From Anadara kagoshimensis (taxonomy: Eukaryota > Mollusca > Bivalvia > Arcoida > Arcidae): a stretch of DNA of 64,000 nt. The DNA lies in contig CM037871.1 of assembly GCA_021292105.1 (NCBI GenBank), positions 38,751,182 through 38,815,181 of the forward strand. Direction: 5' to 3'. Within the stretch, counting starts at the first letter, position 1. Every line of letters starts with the position of its first letter. The notes under the pieces are model-generated. The model saw nothing but the letters and a program-made list of their open reading frames with translations. It was not told where the DNA came from and made no database searches. The translations under genes and the position numbers were made by a program. Below, piece after piece: positions 1-13,498 of the stretch.

Positions 1-889
1 TTTCACTATTCCTTTTTTACTGTCTTTTAAGAAAATGATTTAATTTTTTACCTTGCATATACATATTGCATTCAAAATTTCTTAAATGATCCGTTTTAAA
101 TCTATGTATAACTTTTCATCTGATTTCTGGGTTTTTCTTCATATATAGTATCAGAGAATACTCAAGCTTTTTAACATTTCTGTGTAAAATTTAGACTTTT
201 TCTATAGAAAATGCTATTTTCAACTTTAATTGGCACAAAAGTCAAATCCCACTGGATTAAAGGTTTTTTATGGTGAGTAATATCACCTTTTCTGAAAACA
301 ATCACATAAAAATATTTTCTCTTGCAAATACTCATTGAGTTTGACATATTTTTCACAGATTGACTGGATTAATAGGGTATTAAATAATTTCACATTATTA
401 TCTGTGGTTCTGGCCTTTTACATATTTTAGAGCCTACTTTTTAATTATTAGTATATATGGTTGTATGGGTTCGAGAGAAATTACTCTGTTATTAACATGA
501 AATAAAAGTGGTAACTTATATATTTATTACAATTTACATCATATGTACTTGTTACGCGGCGTTTAGTGAACAAAAGATGATTAACACTTGGTTTTGTCGA
601 TTATAATACAACTTTGCTCATTTTATTATTTGAAACAGTTAGTGGCAATTAACGCCTCCCTGTGTATTAATTAAACTTTTTCTGGTTCAACCTAATGCTG
701 CAAAAAATATATCAGTTATATACGCAAAAATTTTGAAAACATATCAAGAACATTGTACAAAATGTTTAAGAAAACCTATAAGATAGGAGCGCGTTGAATG
801 AAATACTGAATAAATATTTTTACCTCTGTCATTTTGAATATTTATTTACTAATGCAACGAAAAAACGAAGAAGAATAGTATAAATCGCA
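1..889. other. AT-rich DNA without recognised feature
   Basis: Short ORFs only, no domain or repeat recognised. Confidence 0.5.
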
Positions 890-1045
890 AATATATCTAT
901 CCATGGTCAAATTATAACAAGAAAAAAAACCAAAGTAAAAATGTTTAAAACTGGCAAAAAAGTCAAACATATAAACTAGGGAAGTGATACCAGAAGCTCT
1001 TGAAAAGTAAGCACTCCCCGTTGAGCAAGGTATGTTAAGCACAAA
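890..1045. repeat. Dispersed repeat fragment (related to 1840-1990, 6857-6950, 10790-10885)
   Basis: Shares the pattern of a 'TGTTCAAATCA...AAAAACTAA' stretch followed by 'GGTGCTCCRGA' and a short purine-rich end with the three other places. Boundaries are approximate and the copies are diverged; family unknown. Confidence 0.4.
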
Positions 1046-1189
1046 AAATGAAGATATTTAATATCTTGACCATTGGCATTTTGAATATTTATTTCAATAA
1101 AGCAACACATAAACTAATTTTTCAATTACAGATAATTTCCCAAAAATGTACAATATAACAGATTTGATAAAAACTTATTTGAAATATAC

Positions 1190-1770
1190 TTTTTTTTTAA
1201 ATTGCTGCTAGTTAAAATTTGAAATTCCTCAAAAACAGGTATACTTTTTCATGCAACGTATTTCCTTATCCAAGTTTGGTAAAATATATTTTGGTACTTT
1301 GGGTTTCTTTTCAACATCTTTGAAAAAAGTTTTGGTTTTATAATTTTGGTCCAAGCACTACTGATAAGGAATTGTATTTCGAAAGGACCGTCTAGTGATG
1401 TTAAATTAAAACTGGTATAGTATGTAATTTAAACCACTGAGCCGGTATCTCTGCGGGTCGCTCTTGCCCAAAGGATTTCACAAACTCAGTAGGCAATAAT
1501 TGTGTATTATTGTCAGACATATACTATTGTCTAAATTTGCTGCTAGTTAAAATTTGAATTTCCCCAAAAAACCTGAGGTAAAATCTCTCGTGTAAAATTT
1601 TTCCTTGGCCAAGTTTGGTAAAATAAATGTTGGTACTTTGAGTTTGTTTTCAACATCTTGTAAAAAGTTTTGGTTTCATAATTTTGGTCCGAGCACTACT
1701 AATGAGGAACTGTATTCCGAAAATGCCGCCTAATGCTGTATAATTAAAACTGATATAATACGCAATTTTC
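1190..1770 (+). repeat. Two direct copies of a ~230-bp dispersed repeat
   Basis: TTGCTGCTAGTTAAAATTTG through AAAACTGRTATARTA occurs at about 1200-1425 and 1540-1765. The second copy is longer on its left (from about 1475). A third, inverted copy is at 6430-6712. No coding sequence recognised. Confidence 0.7.
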
Positions 1771-1839
1771 TATCATTTTTTTATTTAGGAAAGTCTGGTT
1801 TTTTTTACTTGTCCTTGGTTTGAGAATCACACACAAATA

Positions 1840-1990
1840 TACTGGTCCATGTTCAAATCACAAATACAAAAACTAACCAAAAGCTTTGAAAACAGGAAAA
1901 ATAAATGATACACATGAACCTCCAACACGGTGGGACCTGATGCTCCAGAAGAGTTGGCACCTCCTGTTTAGCTAAGCACACCCGCTAATT
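1840..1990 (+). repeat. Dispersed repeat fragment
   Basis: Related to 890-1045; contains GGTGGGACCTGATGCTCCAG, also near 10832. Family unknown. Confidence 0.4.
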
Positions 1991-2984
1991 TTGTTATCAG
2001 AATTGAAAATGAAAGGCACAAAAAACTATGTGGCGTTTAATATATCCAGGATAATTTGGGATACAGAGACATCATACTTACAAACAATATGTGATGGCAT
2101 TCATAAAGTTTTTATTTTCCGTAAGATTTCAATTGGTATAGAATATAAAATGCATGACAAGTGTAACACATGCCTTGGCTGTACTTTTAAGTCCTAAAGG
2201 ACACACATATCATTGTTTTATGTAAATTTATTCTCCTAATGATGGACACATAACCTTTATTTTTGGAAATCTATGTTTTAAGAGTAAAGAGTTGCATCCG
2301 AAAATAATGAGTATTATTCCAAACAGGAAAGACCGTCACGAAATCAAAACCTTCTTATTTTAATTAAATTCAGTAGATTTGGTGCCAAGGGAACAGTAGT
2401 CAACATGTACTTATAACCAGTTATGCTTAACGGTTTCATATCATGCGTTTAACCCATAATTTTTAATTTTATTTTCCGGCATGGATGCTGAGGCAAATGT
2501 ATAAGTAGCCTTTAATACATGATTAACATAATTCAACATGCAATTCATGGTTGTATTATTTACAGAGTCTTCGTCACTACCGGAAAACATGTTTACGTGG
2601 TCATAGAAAATCATAAAATAGAGGGATTGTATACCTGTTGGCAAAACAGACATCTGTCTTTAACACTTGTGCTTAGGATTGAGTGGTAGACATAGAGCAT
2701 GATGCAACAAAATAGTAGGACTGTTTGTTAGTATTTCATGATTTCTCTAAGTCCAACATTGCGTCAATAAATGTATACACTGTAGATCTATGTTTATTAA
2801 TGGGGTATAAAATATGGTTCTTCAGAAATAAACAAGAAAATCCATCTTTATTGTCTTATATAACCTATTTTATGATTTTATTGTTACTCGATATATGAAT
2901 AATCCAAAAACAAACATATCAATCCATCTTTAATTCATAAATATAAGTAATTTTGCAATCATTTTTTTTAATTTTGAATTTTAA
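1991..2984. other. No gene recognised
   Basis: AT-rich; ORFs of up to 70 codons without recognisable similarity. Confidence 0.5.
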
Positions 2985-3744
2985 TTGACATTTTAGGTCC
3001 TTTCGAGAAATATTTGTTTTGTTTTGTGAAGCGTGAAATAAATTAAAATAAAGTTAACTAACAAATGGGCAACAGCTATCATTATAGTACATGGGATAAT
3101 GATTTTAAACAAATATGAGGTTTTATGGCTGCGGTCTTCATATTTATTGACAAAGATTGACAAAACAAAGGTAGCATGATGGTTCAAATAGAACATGAAA
3201 CAACAAAATAAATGAATAAGAATGTCAAATTTGTTTGGTATTTTATGATATCTAAATTCTAACATTGCTTGTTTTCATTTAAATCTAAGTGGGTTTGCAG
3301 AAAGAGAACACCAATATCATTTTCATATACATCTATAAACCCGATTTTTAAATTTTAATGTAACTTTAGCACTTTAAAAGCATAAAAAATATACCATAAC
3401 TGACATTTTAGTTCCTTCAAATTATAAAACAGTTATAGTTTTGCTATGTAGAATGAGTAAAAATTAAAATAAACTTTACCAACCAATGGACAAAATATCA
3501 TTGATGTACATGGAGTAAAACAATTATAAAATTTTATAAATATTAGATAATATCATGTCATTACAATTTCATGAATGTGGTCTTTATATTTGTTGACAAC
3601 AATTAGCAAAACAAAGGCGATACAAAAATAACATGTGCTTAGAAACAGAACATAAAACAACAACAACAAAAAATGAAACAAAAAGTAGTCCTGATTTTCA
3701 AACATCATAATGATCAGATGATACATTCCGATGACAAATAACAA
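2985..3744 (-). repeat. Diverged direct duplication carrying hydrophobic minus-strand ORFs
   Basis: Segments at about 2985-3265 and 3403-3744 align on the minus strand. The left copy has a 90-codon ORF (VNKYEDRSHK, then a hydrophobic stretch), the right a 63-codon ORF (VNKYKDHIHE). Protein identity unknown; could be a degenerate membrane-protein exon or a non-coding repeat. Confidence 0.4.
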
Positions 3745-5939
3745 GATAACGTACGTCGCACACAGTCACCAAAACCATGGTATGAGTTAGGAGTATGGGT
3801 TATGTGAAGCCCGGATGTTCATCACATTCACACAAAGAATTTTAAGGTGGAAATAATTTTGTGGTTACAAACAAAACAAAACAATTAAATAAGTAGCTAG
3901 ATAAATAAAAAAGAAAGTTGTTTTTACCTCTCATCTCAGGTGTAACAATTTTTTAAAAAAGCAGACCTACAGATCCACAATAAATATTGAAGTAACCTTC
4001 TTCTAGATTCATTAATTTTGGTTTTACATAAAAAAATTATTTTAATAAAAGAATAATAGTCCATGGATAATACTTTTTGATAGATAAGCTTATTGTTGCT
4101 GTGATTGGAACATTTTCAAAGAAAATATAATTTATTTAGTCAATTATGTATATACATACAGGCAGACTAAGCGACAATCGTTCTGTTGTCTCATATTGCT
4201 GTTTTCCTTTAACTCCTCCACAGATTGGCTATTTGTGGCAACTGTTCAAACATTACAATAAGTACAGATTAATTTTTGTTAGGAGGTAATTAGTTCTGGG
4301 ACGGTGTATGGAAAATCCAATGACCTTCGGCGAGTGAACTGCTAACGATATATTTTGCAAATCATTGTCATATTTTAGATTCTGGAATCGGCTGCATTGA
4401 TTCATTTTAATAATAATTATTGTTTTGTGTTTTCAGTATTTAAAGTTATCTAAGTTATCTAGCGGCAAAGAAACTTATTTTTGTTTCCTGAAGAAAAGTT
4501 TAGAAAGTGTAGTTCAGTTTAGTGTATATATATATATAGACGGTCAAAGATTTTGAAAGCTACTTATCCCCTGTTACATATTACATTGCTTTTCTGGAAT
4601 CGACGACTGGTAATAGAGAATATTGCCACTACAAGCATATTTTTTGTATTTAAATATTTAAATACTTTGCCTATAGCGGTATGACAAAGACATATTCATC
4701 TCTACTGCATGCACAAGAAGACCCAACAACATGTCATGTCGATATAATTGTTTTTCTTGACCCATCGTCTTGAGGGTCGATTTTGAAAGCCAATTTACAA
4801 TTTGCATGTTAACTTACATTTCTCTGTGTAATGATTTGACGGAGACAATTATCCATTTGACGATGTATAGAAATTGTTCTTCTCGTGTGTGCGATTGATC
4901 ATGGATCACGCCATGACTCCCAACTGATTTTATGTGTGAAAAATGAATGGAGCAATTAGCATTTATTTGACTTTATGTAATAAATCACAAGATTATAAAT
5001 ATCTTAGAATTTTTTAGGGAAAAAGTCCAAAATTAATATCAGTGTAGCAAAATAGAGATATTATAACGTTCTAAAATTGAGAATAGAAATACTGAGTATG
5101 CTTGAAAACAGTAAAAACTCCCGATTTTCTGAAATGCTCTTAACAGAAACAAAAACAAGAAGTGTTTGAAATAAACATCTTTAAAAGACTTCAATTTGTA
5201 CCCTCAAAAAATTATTTTGGCGAAAAAGCCTAAACATGTCGAAGTATAGACAATTTGGACATTTCTATGAAAAAAAATCCAAATTTTTAGATAAAATTAA
5301 TATCAATGAAAATGGATGGTGTCATATAATACTCATCCACTTTTCACGGAGTAGTAAAAAACTTAAATCAATTAATTAATTTGAGTTCTTGAAAAGGAAA
5401 TCTAGACAGTTAAGTCTATAAAAGATAAAAACGCGAATGCTTGAAATTTTAGAGATATATACTTGAAGCATGTGAGAAAAATATAGGAAGCAACCTAATA
5501 TCACCTTAGTCGCCTGGAAATACTCAGTAATACAAGAAAGTTTTTTACTTTGTCTAAACTCTTTTCACAAAATTTGAGAAAAATAATATAAACTGTTCAT
5601 GCTGGACATAAAATTGAATAGTTATCATAAGCAAGTAGTCAAAAATTGTAGACGAAAGTAAGAGATACGGGAAACGTTATACAACGAAGCAAGGGCTTTC
5701 AAATAAATGTTGACCCAGGGATAATGCAACCCATTTACCCTTATTAGACGCACGAGTGGACAAGTGATAAGATGCGGCTTTTCGTCGTGCGGTCATAAAA
5801 ATTGTTTTGAAAATTAAAAAAAACTTTGCTAATTGAAATAAGAAAATATAAAAAAGAGTGCTCAATGAAATTTCAGGTGCTGCTTTTGAATGCATAATTT
5901 TATTTAAAAAATACCTAAAGTAGCACATGACAATAATAA
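3745..5939. other. No gene recognised
   Basis: AT-rich sequence, a short TA run near 4527, no domain found in any frame. Confidence 0.5.
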
Positions 5940-6250
5940 AAACAAATGGGAGTGCTTGCAATAAGGAAACACTGGCGTGAAATAATTAGTAAAAACTGGC
6001 CCGGAGTTCTTGATTTAGAAATTAGGGGAAACAAACAAACGGGAGTGCTTGCAATAAGGAAAAACTGACTTAAAATAATTAGTAAAAACTGGCCCGGAGT
6101 TCTTGATTTAGAAATTAGGGGAAGCATTCGCATAAAACTGGTCCAGAATTCTTGATTTAGAAATTAGGGGAAACATTCGCATAAAACTGGTCCAGAGTTC
6201 TTGATTTAGAAATTAAGGGAAACATTCGCATAAAACTATTCCAGAATTCG
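5940..6250. repeat. Tandem repeat, ~50 and ~105 bp periods
   Basis: 'TTCTTGATTTAGAAATTA' recurs at about 6009, 6102, 6149 and 6200. Two long units (with GGGAGTGCTTGCAATAAGGA) are followed by three short ones. Confidence 0.8.
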
Positions 6251-6429
6251 TACAATGGAAAGAGTTAAATGAGGAAATTAAGGAATAAACCTGGAGTTAA
6301 ATTTGATTTAAAAAAAACCGGAAATTGCTGCTTGAAAAAAAAACTGTCAATTAAAAGGTTTAATTAAAAGAAAAAGAAAAGTAAGAAAAATGTTGTACTC
6401 GAATTAATTAAAAAAAAAAAAAAAAACAT

Positions 6430-6712
6430 ATTATACCAGTGTTAATTGTACAGCTCTAGACGGCAGTTTCGGAATATAATTTCTCACCAGTAGTGCTTGA
6501 ACCAACAATGAAAAATCAAAAATTTCAAAATGTTTAAAAGATACTAAAGGACCAAAATATATTTCACTAAATTTAGCAAAGGAAATACTTTGCATGACGG
6601 AGTATTTATTGAGGAATTTCAGATTTTAACCAATAGCAAATTTAGACATTAGTATATTTCTGATAATAATGCACAATTATTGCCTACTGAGTTTGTGGTA
6701 TCCTCGGGGAAA
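6430..6712 (-). repeat. Inverted copy of the 1475-1770 dispersed repeat
   Basis: Its reverse complement shares CACAAACTCAGTAGGCAATA, AAGCACTACTG and the CTGGTATA end with the copies near 1.5 kb. Confidence 0.65.
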
Positions 6713-7320
6713 CGTCCACCAGCAGAGTTAAAATTTTGAAATGATAACGAATTGTAAGCAAACACCACCATTTAGCTTAAATCTTAGATATTTAGCTAAT
6801 TATGTCTGGCAAAAAAAAATAAAAGTGAAATTCCTGAAATTAAAAAAAAAACACACTGGACGATGTTCAAATCATAATCCAAAAACAAAGTAAAAACTTA
6901 CACCAGTAAATGAGGCCGGTGCTCCGGATGGACAAGTTTTCTTACTGCTAAAAGTGTTTGGATTAGACAATATGGGGTTTGTTGGTTGTATTGGCGATTT
7001 CAAGTGATGTTTAATAGACAACTTGCTAAAATTCGCATTTGTTTAGGTTGGTGTACGAGTTAAGGTCGGGGTTAGGGTTAATCAATAAGGTGTTTGTGGT
7101 TGCATTGGAAGTTTTACCAACAAATTGCTTAAAGTCGCATTCCGTTAGAGTTTGACCAAGGCTAGGTTAGGTTAAGACAATATGGGTTTTCTTGGTTGCA
7201 TTTACAATTGCCAAGTGCATGTTTTAGCAACAAATGGCTTTCTTCTCATGGCGATAATTCGGTTTTTTAGAGGCAAGCGTGTAACGTTTAAGCTATATTG
7301 ATATTAAATATAATGCTATA

Positions 7321-7322
<2 letters not shown>

Positions 7323-7374
<52 letters not shown>
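7323..7374. repeat. (TA)n microsatellite
   Basis: About 26 uninterrupted TA units. Confidence 0.95.
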
Positions 7375-7375
<1 letters not shown>

Positions 7376-8425
7376 TGTCTCCGGTTTTACAATGATTTCC
7401 CTTGATTTTAATTTGACAAATTTGAAGTCTGTTTTTTTTCAAGACATTCGATTTAAGTTGTTATTCTGAAGATCACTCTGTATTTTAATTATGTTGGAAC
7501 TGTAGTAAAATATTGCCAATAATTGTCAGATTAAAGCTAAGGAAAATATTATTTAAAGAATTATTTTGAAACTCGGACCTAATGCATTCATATAATTTAG
7601 CTTTCTAAGTTACTGAATCATCTACATATTTGTAAAAATACAATTAGAGATTATTTTGGGCCTACACGGTATAATCAAGAATGAATTGAATTGAAATTGT
7701 ATTTTAGCTTTCTATATATCATATGAAGTATCAGGATTATTGTGCGAGTTTCGCAAATATTAATTCGTCTCTTTTTTTATAGAATTATACTATTTTTTAT
7801 TTATTTATAATAACATAGGTTATTGACTGTCTCATAATATTACAATAATATTTTGCATACCCTTACTTCACAATAAAGGTCAACCTATTTTCGAACTCAT
7901 ATTGCAAATAACATAAATGCTGCAATGATTCTAGATGGATAATTCTCTATGAATAAGCGAAATTTTAATACGTTTTGTTGAGAAAGTATTTTAATGAATT
8001 TACTTTTTTAATCTTTTATGTTATTATATAATTAGAAGTAATAGCAGAGGCTAGGCAGTATGCTTTTTGTGTCTAACAAAATGTACTTAGCAATGTTCAT
8101 ATGTTAAAAGCGAAATTTAATTGATTGGAAAATACTTTTCTGTCACTAAAATAAAGATGCGGAATGTTTTATTTTGTTTTATTAAATTGTGAATTTAATA
8201 TAGAATTTTTTCTATTTTTAGATTTATTACCATTCCAATGGTTTCTGGGTCTAACGGCCAATACTTATTTTTGACTATATATGGCCATTTTTGAATCGGT
8301 TACACACACTATCCTTTAAGACAATATTAAGTATCTTAAATTTACGTCCGATTTTGGTAAAATAATATAAATTCAATTTTAATTTCTACATTTTTGATTG
8401 GTAAAATATATATGTATAATTTTGT

Positions 8426-8426
<1 letters not shown>
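7375..8426. other. No gene recognised
   Basis: A diverged left end of the 259-bp inverted-terminal element may start at 7377 (CTCCGGTTTTACAATGATT). Otherwise nothing is seen. Confidence 0.4.

Positions 8427-8490
<64 letters not shown>
8427..8490. repeat. (TA)n(TG)n compound microsatellite
   Basis: About 13 TA units run directly into about 18 TG units. The ORF crossing it is an artefact. Confidence 0.95.
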
Positions 8491-8491
<1 letters not shown>

Positions 8492-9014
8492 TTAACACTT
8501 TGTTATTTGAACATGGATTAGTATATATGTTTATTTTTCACTACAGGCATCAAATAGGAATCTGCTTTTCGTCTTCAAATTGTTACACATATATTTTTAA
8601 AACAAAGTCTGAGATTAATAATTATTTTGTCAACTATAAATTTAGGTAAAGGGCTTGCCTTAATTAGACAATCCCTTACAGCCATAAACTGACCGTGAGA
8701 AAACATTCCTCGAGGTCGACGCTACTGTTTGTTTTGCAGCAATAGCTTGAGACAAACCTACATGTGACAGCTTATGTTTACCTGTACGTTAACTGACCCC
8801 AGTTTACAATTATTCCTTAACTAAGATTGTCTAGCAAAATTTGAAATCATAATAATTTTGTTAATTTTTAAGACATTCAATTATTTAAGGTGCCATTTTA
8901 AAGACCACTTCTAGCTCTAGACGTTTGTATAAAGTTTTGTCAAATGCATGACTGTTAATACGTAGCTCAACCAAAAATCTCTAAATTTAAGTTATAGAGA
9001 CTCTTAGTGACACT

Positions 9015-9273
9015 GGCCCCGGTTTCACAATCATTCCTTAGCTCTAAGATTTTCCTTAACTTAAACCTTGCAGATTTTGGTAATCAATATTTGTAACTGA
9101 TGATGAATATTTTTGTCAAAACTAAATGCAAATGTTTTAATCTAAAAATTATCTTAATATTGACACTTTAAATTCCTGAATATTTTGAAAAGTAACAAAA
9201 TAATTAAGATTTGAAACTTTCCAAGATTAAAGTTAATGAAAAACTTAGCTACAATGATTGTGAAACCGAGACC
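9015..9273. mobile_element. 259-bp inverted-terminal element (copy 1)
   Basis: Starts GGCCCCGGTTTCACAATCAT and ends with a near inverse (ATGATTGTGAAACCGAGACC); inner arms TTTTCCTTAACTTAAA pair with TTTAA..TTAATGAAAA. No ORF. A partial relative begins at 8797. Class not determined because no clear target duplication is seen. Confidence 0.8.
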
Positions 9274-9619
9274 ACGAGTCTGAAGCACAGACTGACACTA
9301 ACGGTCGTTAACTTTGTAATGGTTACAATAGAAAAATAACTTCTACGTTGAACCCAGTTTGATTTCTTTTTTCAAGATTCGCATAAACATCGGTTTTTCA
9401 CATCGCGCAGGAATACCAATACTCCCGAGTCAAATACCAATCCGCAAGTCCAGATGTCGAGCACTTTATCGTCTATTAAGTCTGGTTTTTTTTAACAAGC
9501 TCTACCTTTAATAACTGTAACTTCACCATAAATATGAATATGTAATTTTTTGCCATTGACTGAAATAAAATTTGTTTGAAATATTATCCAAGATTGATGA
9601 CCTATTTTGCTTCCAGACA

Positions 9620-9640
9620 TGACGTCAAATGGGCGGGGCT
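9620..9640. promoter_or_regulatory. CRE plus GC box cluster
   Basis: A perfect palindromic CRE (TGACGTCA, 9620-9627) lies four bases from GGGCGGGGCT (9631-9640) in otherwise AT-rich DNA. No recognisable gene flanks it, so it may be a promoter, an enhancer or part of a repeat. Confidence 0.3.
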
Positions 9641-10096
9641 TAATGTTTCTGAACAGCTGTTCCATGTCCAGGTCACGTCCGCCGTTAAAAATTCTTTTTG
9701 AAAACATTGGAATTTATTTCATTCAAAGGAATTTGCAATTTTGCTCTCGTAAAGAAAGAATAAATTGTAAATATAAGCGAAGCAGTTCATTTTAGATTTG
9801 CTAGTTTTAAAATCTGGTTCGTTACTTGATGAACCAGGAAAAAATGACAGTCAATTCTTAACCCGACTGTGTTACATACGCCTACGTGTTTTTTGGGTCT
9901 GAAAAAGAGCGGTTATGTGAACACGAGTGTATGTGATGATATATAAACATGTCAATAATAAATAATTAAATCAGAAGTTCATTCAACTGGACGTCTGGTT
10001 AAATGATGACAACTGACCACAAGGTGCCTAAGTATGTTGTTCAATATGTAATGTGAACTGTACGATATATTATCAACAGCATTCGACTAAAATGGT

Positions 10097-10700
10097 TCAA
10101 TGAATATTATTACATCCCTGCGAAGTATTCTCCGCGTATTGAAATACATATGTACTCATTTCTGTACGCTGATTTAGGTAGACCTCTGAGGCACTGACTG
10201 ATGACCGAGCCAAAGTTTTTGGAAAATGTCGCATGTGGCTAGATCTGAAGAGTATGATGGTGTGGCAAGACGGCAAGTTTCCGCCCGGCTTAAAAATTGC
10301 TTCAGATGTATATGTATGTGAGGTAGCATTATCATGAGGTCGACGGACATGCCTAAAGCCCGACACAGGGTGTCGTTTAAGACAATATTTCTTGAGCTGT
10401 TTAGTATAACATTTTGGTAATACGACATGTAACACTTTTGCGCTTCGACACAGGGATTTATAGGACTCCACCATCACATGAGAGAAATATGCAATAAAAA
10501 ACCCTTGTGTGTGTGCTTATGTTTTTGTTGTTGTTGTTGTTTTAGGGTTTTGGCAACTACAGTCTTTATACCGTGTTAGGTTTGTCAGATTTTGTTTCCA
10601 ATTTACTTACTAGTTCGAAATAATGAACCAATGTTTCGTCACCAGTAACAATGTTTGCAAATCGCTTTTGATTGAATTTAAGTTACATTTTGAGCAATTG
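10097..10700 (-). pseudogene. Mariner-like transposase remnant, frameshifted
   Basis: On the minus strand three blocks of a mariner transposase appear in order: FANIVTGDETLVHYFE at about 10680-10620, HDNATSH around 10336-10316 and SYSSDLATCDIFQKL around 10257-10213. The D of HDN and the D of TCD are about 34 codons apart, as in the mariner D34D catalytic triad, but they lie in different frames. A stop and a GTT microsatellite interrupt the middle. Inactive as it stands. Confidence 0.8.
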
Positions 10701-11390
10701 CTAAGCAGTCTGTACGCGTACCTTTTTTGTTATTCTGTTAATATATGCGAGATTCATATGAAATAAATCGTTGCAAATTTGTAATTTCAAAATGAAATGC
10801 ACATGCACCCATGAACTTTCGCCAGATAGGTGGGACCGGATGCTCCGGAAGGTAGGTACCTCTTGTCTAGCTAGTTACGCTGGCCTAATGTGAAATCAAC
10901 ATTTAGAAGGAGAGAAATGATAATAATCTCTGGTAAAAACAAACCTTTGTGTGTACAGACGGGATAAGGTTACGGGTTAGTCAGTCTCCATATTGGTTCG
11001 TTATGGCTTTCATCACAGTATTGTTGATATGTTTGATGTCTCTGTGTCCAGGATTGTCCTGGATATTTTTGACGTCCCATATTCCTTTCACACATTTTTG
11101 ATTACGTGGCGGGTGTAGCTAGCAAAACAAGAGGTGCTTACCCTTCAGGGGCACCCGGCCTCACTTCCCTGGTGGAAGTTCACGTGTCTAACCTGAAGTG
11201 TGATTTGGACATGGATTAGTATGTTTGTTTTTGATTCGGTTGGACTGTCAGAAATGGTATAAAATAAATTTCAACATTTTGATTGTATATACAATATTCT
11301 CAATACGAAAAACTCCTATTTTAGCTGCCATGTAAGTCGATTGTCATATTATATACATGTATATATTTTTTAATTTTCTGAATGAAATAT
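10700..11390. other. Dispersed repeat fragments, no gene
   Basis: Contains GGTGGGACCGGATGCTCCGG near 10830 and a 'CACCCGGCC...GGAAGTTCAC' fragment near 11150 related to the 1840-1990 repeat. Part of the left end may belong to the mariner remnant. Confidence 0.4.
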
Positions 11391-11612
11391 TTAAAAATTA
11401 TTATATTTTTGGAATATTTCATTCGGAAAAAATCAAAAATGTGTAATATAACAGTATTGTTACTGTGACGTTTTTATTCTTCTGTTGTATATCATAATAT
11501 TCAAAAAATTATTATATTATTTTTTGGAATATATCATTCGGAAAAATTAAAAATTTATAATATAACAGTTTTGTTACCGTGACGTTTTTTATTCTTTTGT
11601 TGTATAGGATCA
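11370..11612. repeat. Two direct copies of a ~118-bp AT-rich unit
   Basis: GGAATATTTCATTCGGAAAA... through GACGTTTTTATTCTTCTGTT is repeated from about 11410 and 11531. A short inverted relative precedes it. Confidence 0.75.
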
Positions 11613-12616
11613 GTTAGAAGAACGAAATGTGATATGTCGCGGAATACTTGATGTTAAAGATGCAGGCATTGGGAGATGAAAGACGTATTTTGATGCCCAA
11701 TACCTGCTCTATAACCGGAATGTGGTCATAAACACGACAACCCATGCACGTGTAAATATTATCATTCTTAGAAACCATCATCCTCCCGATCCTTAAAAAT
11801 TACAAGTTTATTTTTTGTAATTAACGACATCCTTCGATGCATCAGGGGACACGTGACAACTAACAAGATCAAGTTATCCGTTTTCCTCCATAGCCCTTAT
11901 ATGCGGATATGGCTACCCATGTTTTCACTTTGTCAAATTTTATGTAAACAATTAATCCAAGATAAATGTTATCAAATATCACTAATCATGCCGGTGTTTT
12001 AACATTCTGCCATCAAATTGGTCAGATATTAATTGAGAGGTTGTCAAAACATAAAGAACAGGTTCAAATAAGATGCATCCCCAGGTATATACATGCGGTA
12101 CTTTCTTTTCTTTCTCTTTTTTATCATTGTTAATTAATTTATTTATTTTAAAGGTCTTAAACTCGGTTTTTTCACCTGGATGTATAATTACACGCAAACA
12201 GGGTTGGTTACTAGTATGAAAATAAAGTTGAATTGAAATGAAAATACAATATATATGACTTTAATGAGTAGTAACTTCAAATTTCATAGGTTTAATATTT
12301 TTACAAAATAAGTATGCGTGCAAAATATGATAATGGGCTTCGCCCTCGGGAAATATGGCTTGTTGCAGGTGAACAAATGTTCATATCTCCCTCTTTTAAA
12401 GGCAATAAATGTAGTATTTTAGGGCTGGGATGGAATTGCCGAAGATCGAAGATGGCGATGAATACAATTTTATTCTTGAATGTTATATTTATTCTGATCT
12501 TCTCTAGAACTCTTCATGACCCAAGCTTAGTGTTTATACCTTATTAAATTACTAAGTTATACTGAGCATTGAATACCGTACTTTTTAAAACATATTCAAG
12601 TGGTTCTGTAGCACCT
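11613..12616. other. No gene recognised
   Basis: Short ORFs without similarity or splice context. Confidence 0.5.
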
Positions 12617-12875
12617 GGCCCCGGTTTCACAATCATTCCTTAGCTAAGATTTTCCTTAACTTAAATTTATTAAATTTTGGTATTCTCTTTTTGGAACTAT
12701 TGATGAATATTTTTGTCAAAACTAAATGCAAATGTGGTAATCTTGATGTGATCTTAAAAATAACACCTTAAATTCCTGAATCTCTTGACAATTAACAAAA
12801 TTGTGAAGATTTTAAATTTTGCAAGATTTAAGTTAAGGAAAATCTTGGCTAAGGAATGATTGTGAAACCGGGGCC
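12617..12875. mobile_element. 259-bp inverted-terminal element (copy 2)
   Basis: Ends GGCCCCGGTTTCACAATCAT and ATGATTGTGAAACCGGGGCC are perfect inverses over 20 bases. Same length as the copy at 9015. Confidence 0.85.
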
Positions 12876-13498
12876 TGGTCTCACTTCTATAGTATAAACT
12901 CACCTGTTTAATTTGATTTGCCAGTTTTCAAAGTTTTTACATAACGTTTGGGATTATGATTTTGGCATCATGGGGTCGGTATGTTTGTGCTTGATTCTTA
13001 ATTAATCATTCAGGCAGGAATTCTTTTTGTACCTTCTCTTACTTAATTCTATGTAAAAATTTGGAAAAAATATTTTTCACAATTATGTTGGAAATTCTGA
13101 TTGATTCTGCCATTTTTATGCTTTTTCGGTCAACGTAAAAATTTAAGTGAAGGGTACAAATCGAAGTTTTTCCATAAATGTATGCATATTAAACAAACCA
13201 GAATCTTTTATGGAAGGTAGACTTTAGTGATACCCTGTCACTACAATTTCATTCCAATACGCAGCAATATAGCTATAAAAAATCTAACTTCAACTTTAAA
13301 ATATGGTACATGTAATTTTTAGAAACAATGTTGAAAATATGTTTATCGTGACAATATACACATCTTTGACATATATGCACAAACATCCGTCAGTGAACTC
13401 GCAAACATCCCTGCCGAATTCGGACATTCGTGAACATACAACACCTTTGAAAAACTATAAACATCCTGTGAAATCGAAAACATCCTTTGAAATCAGAG

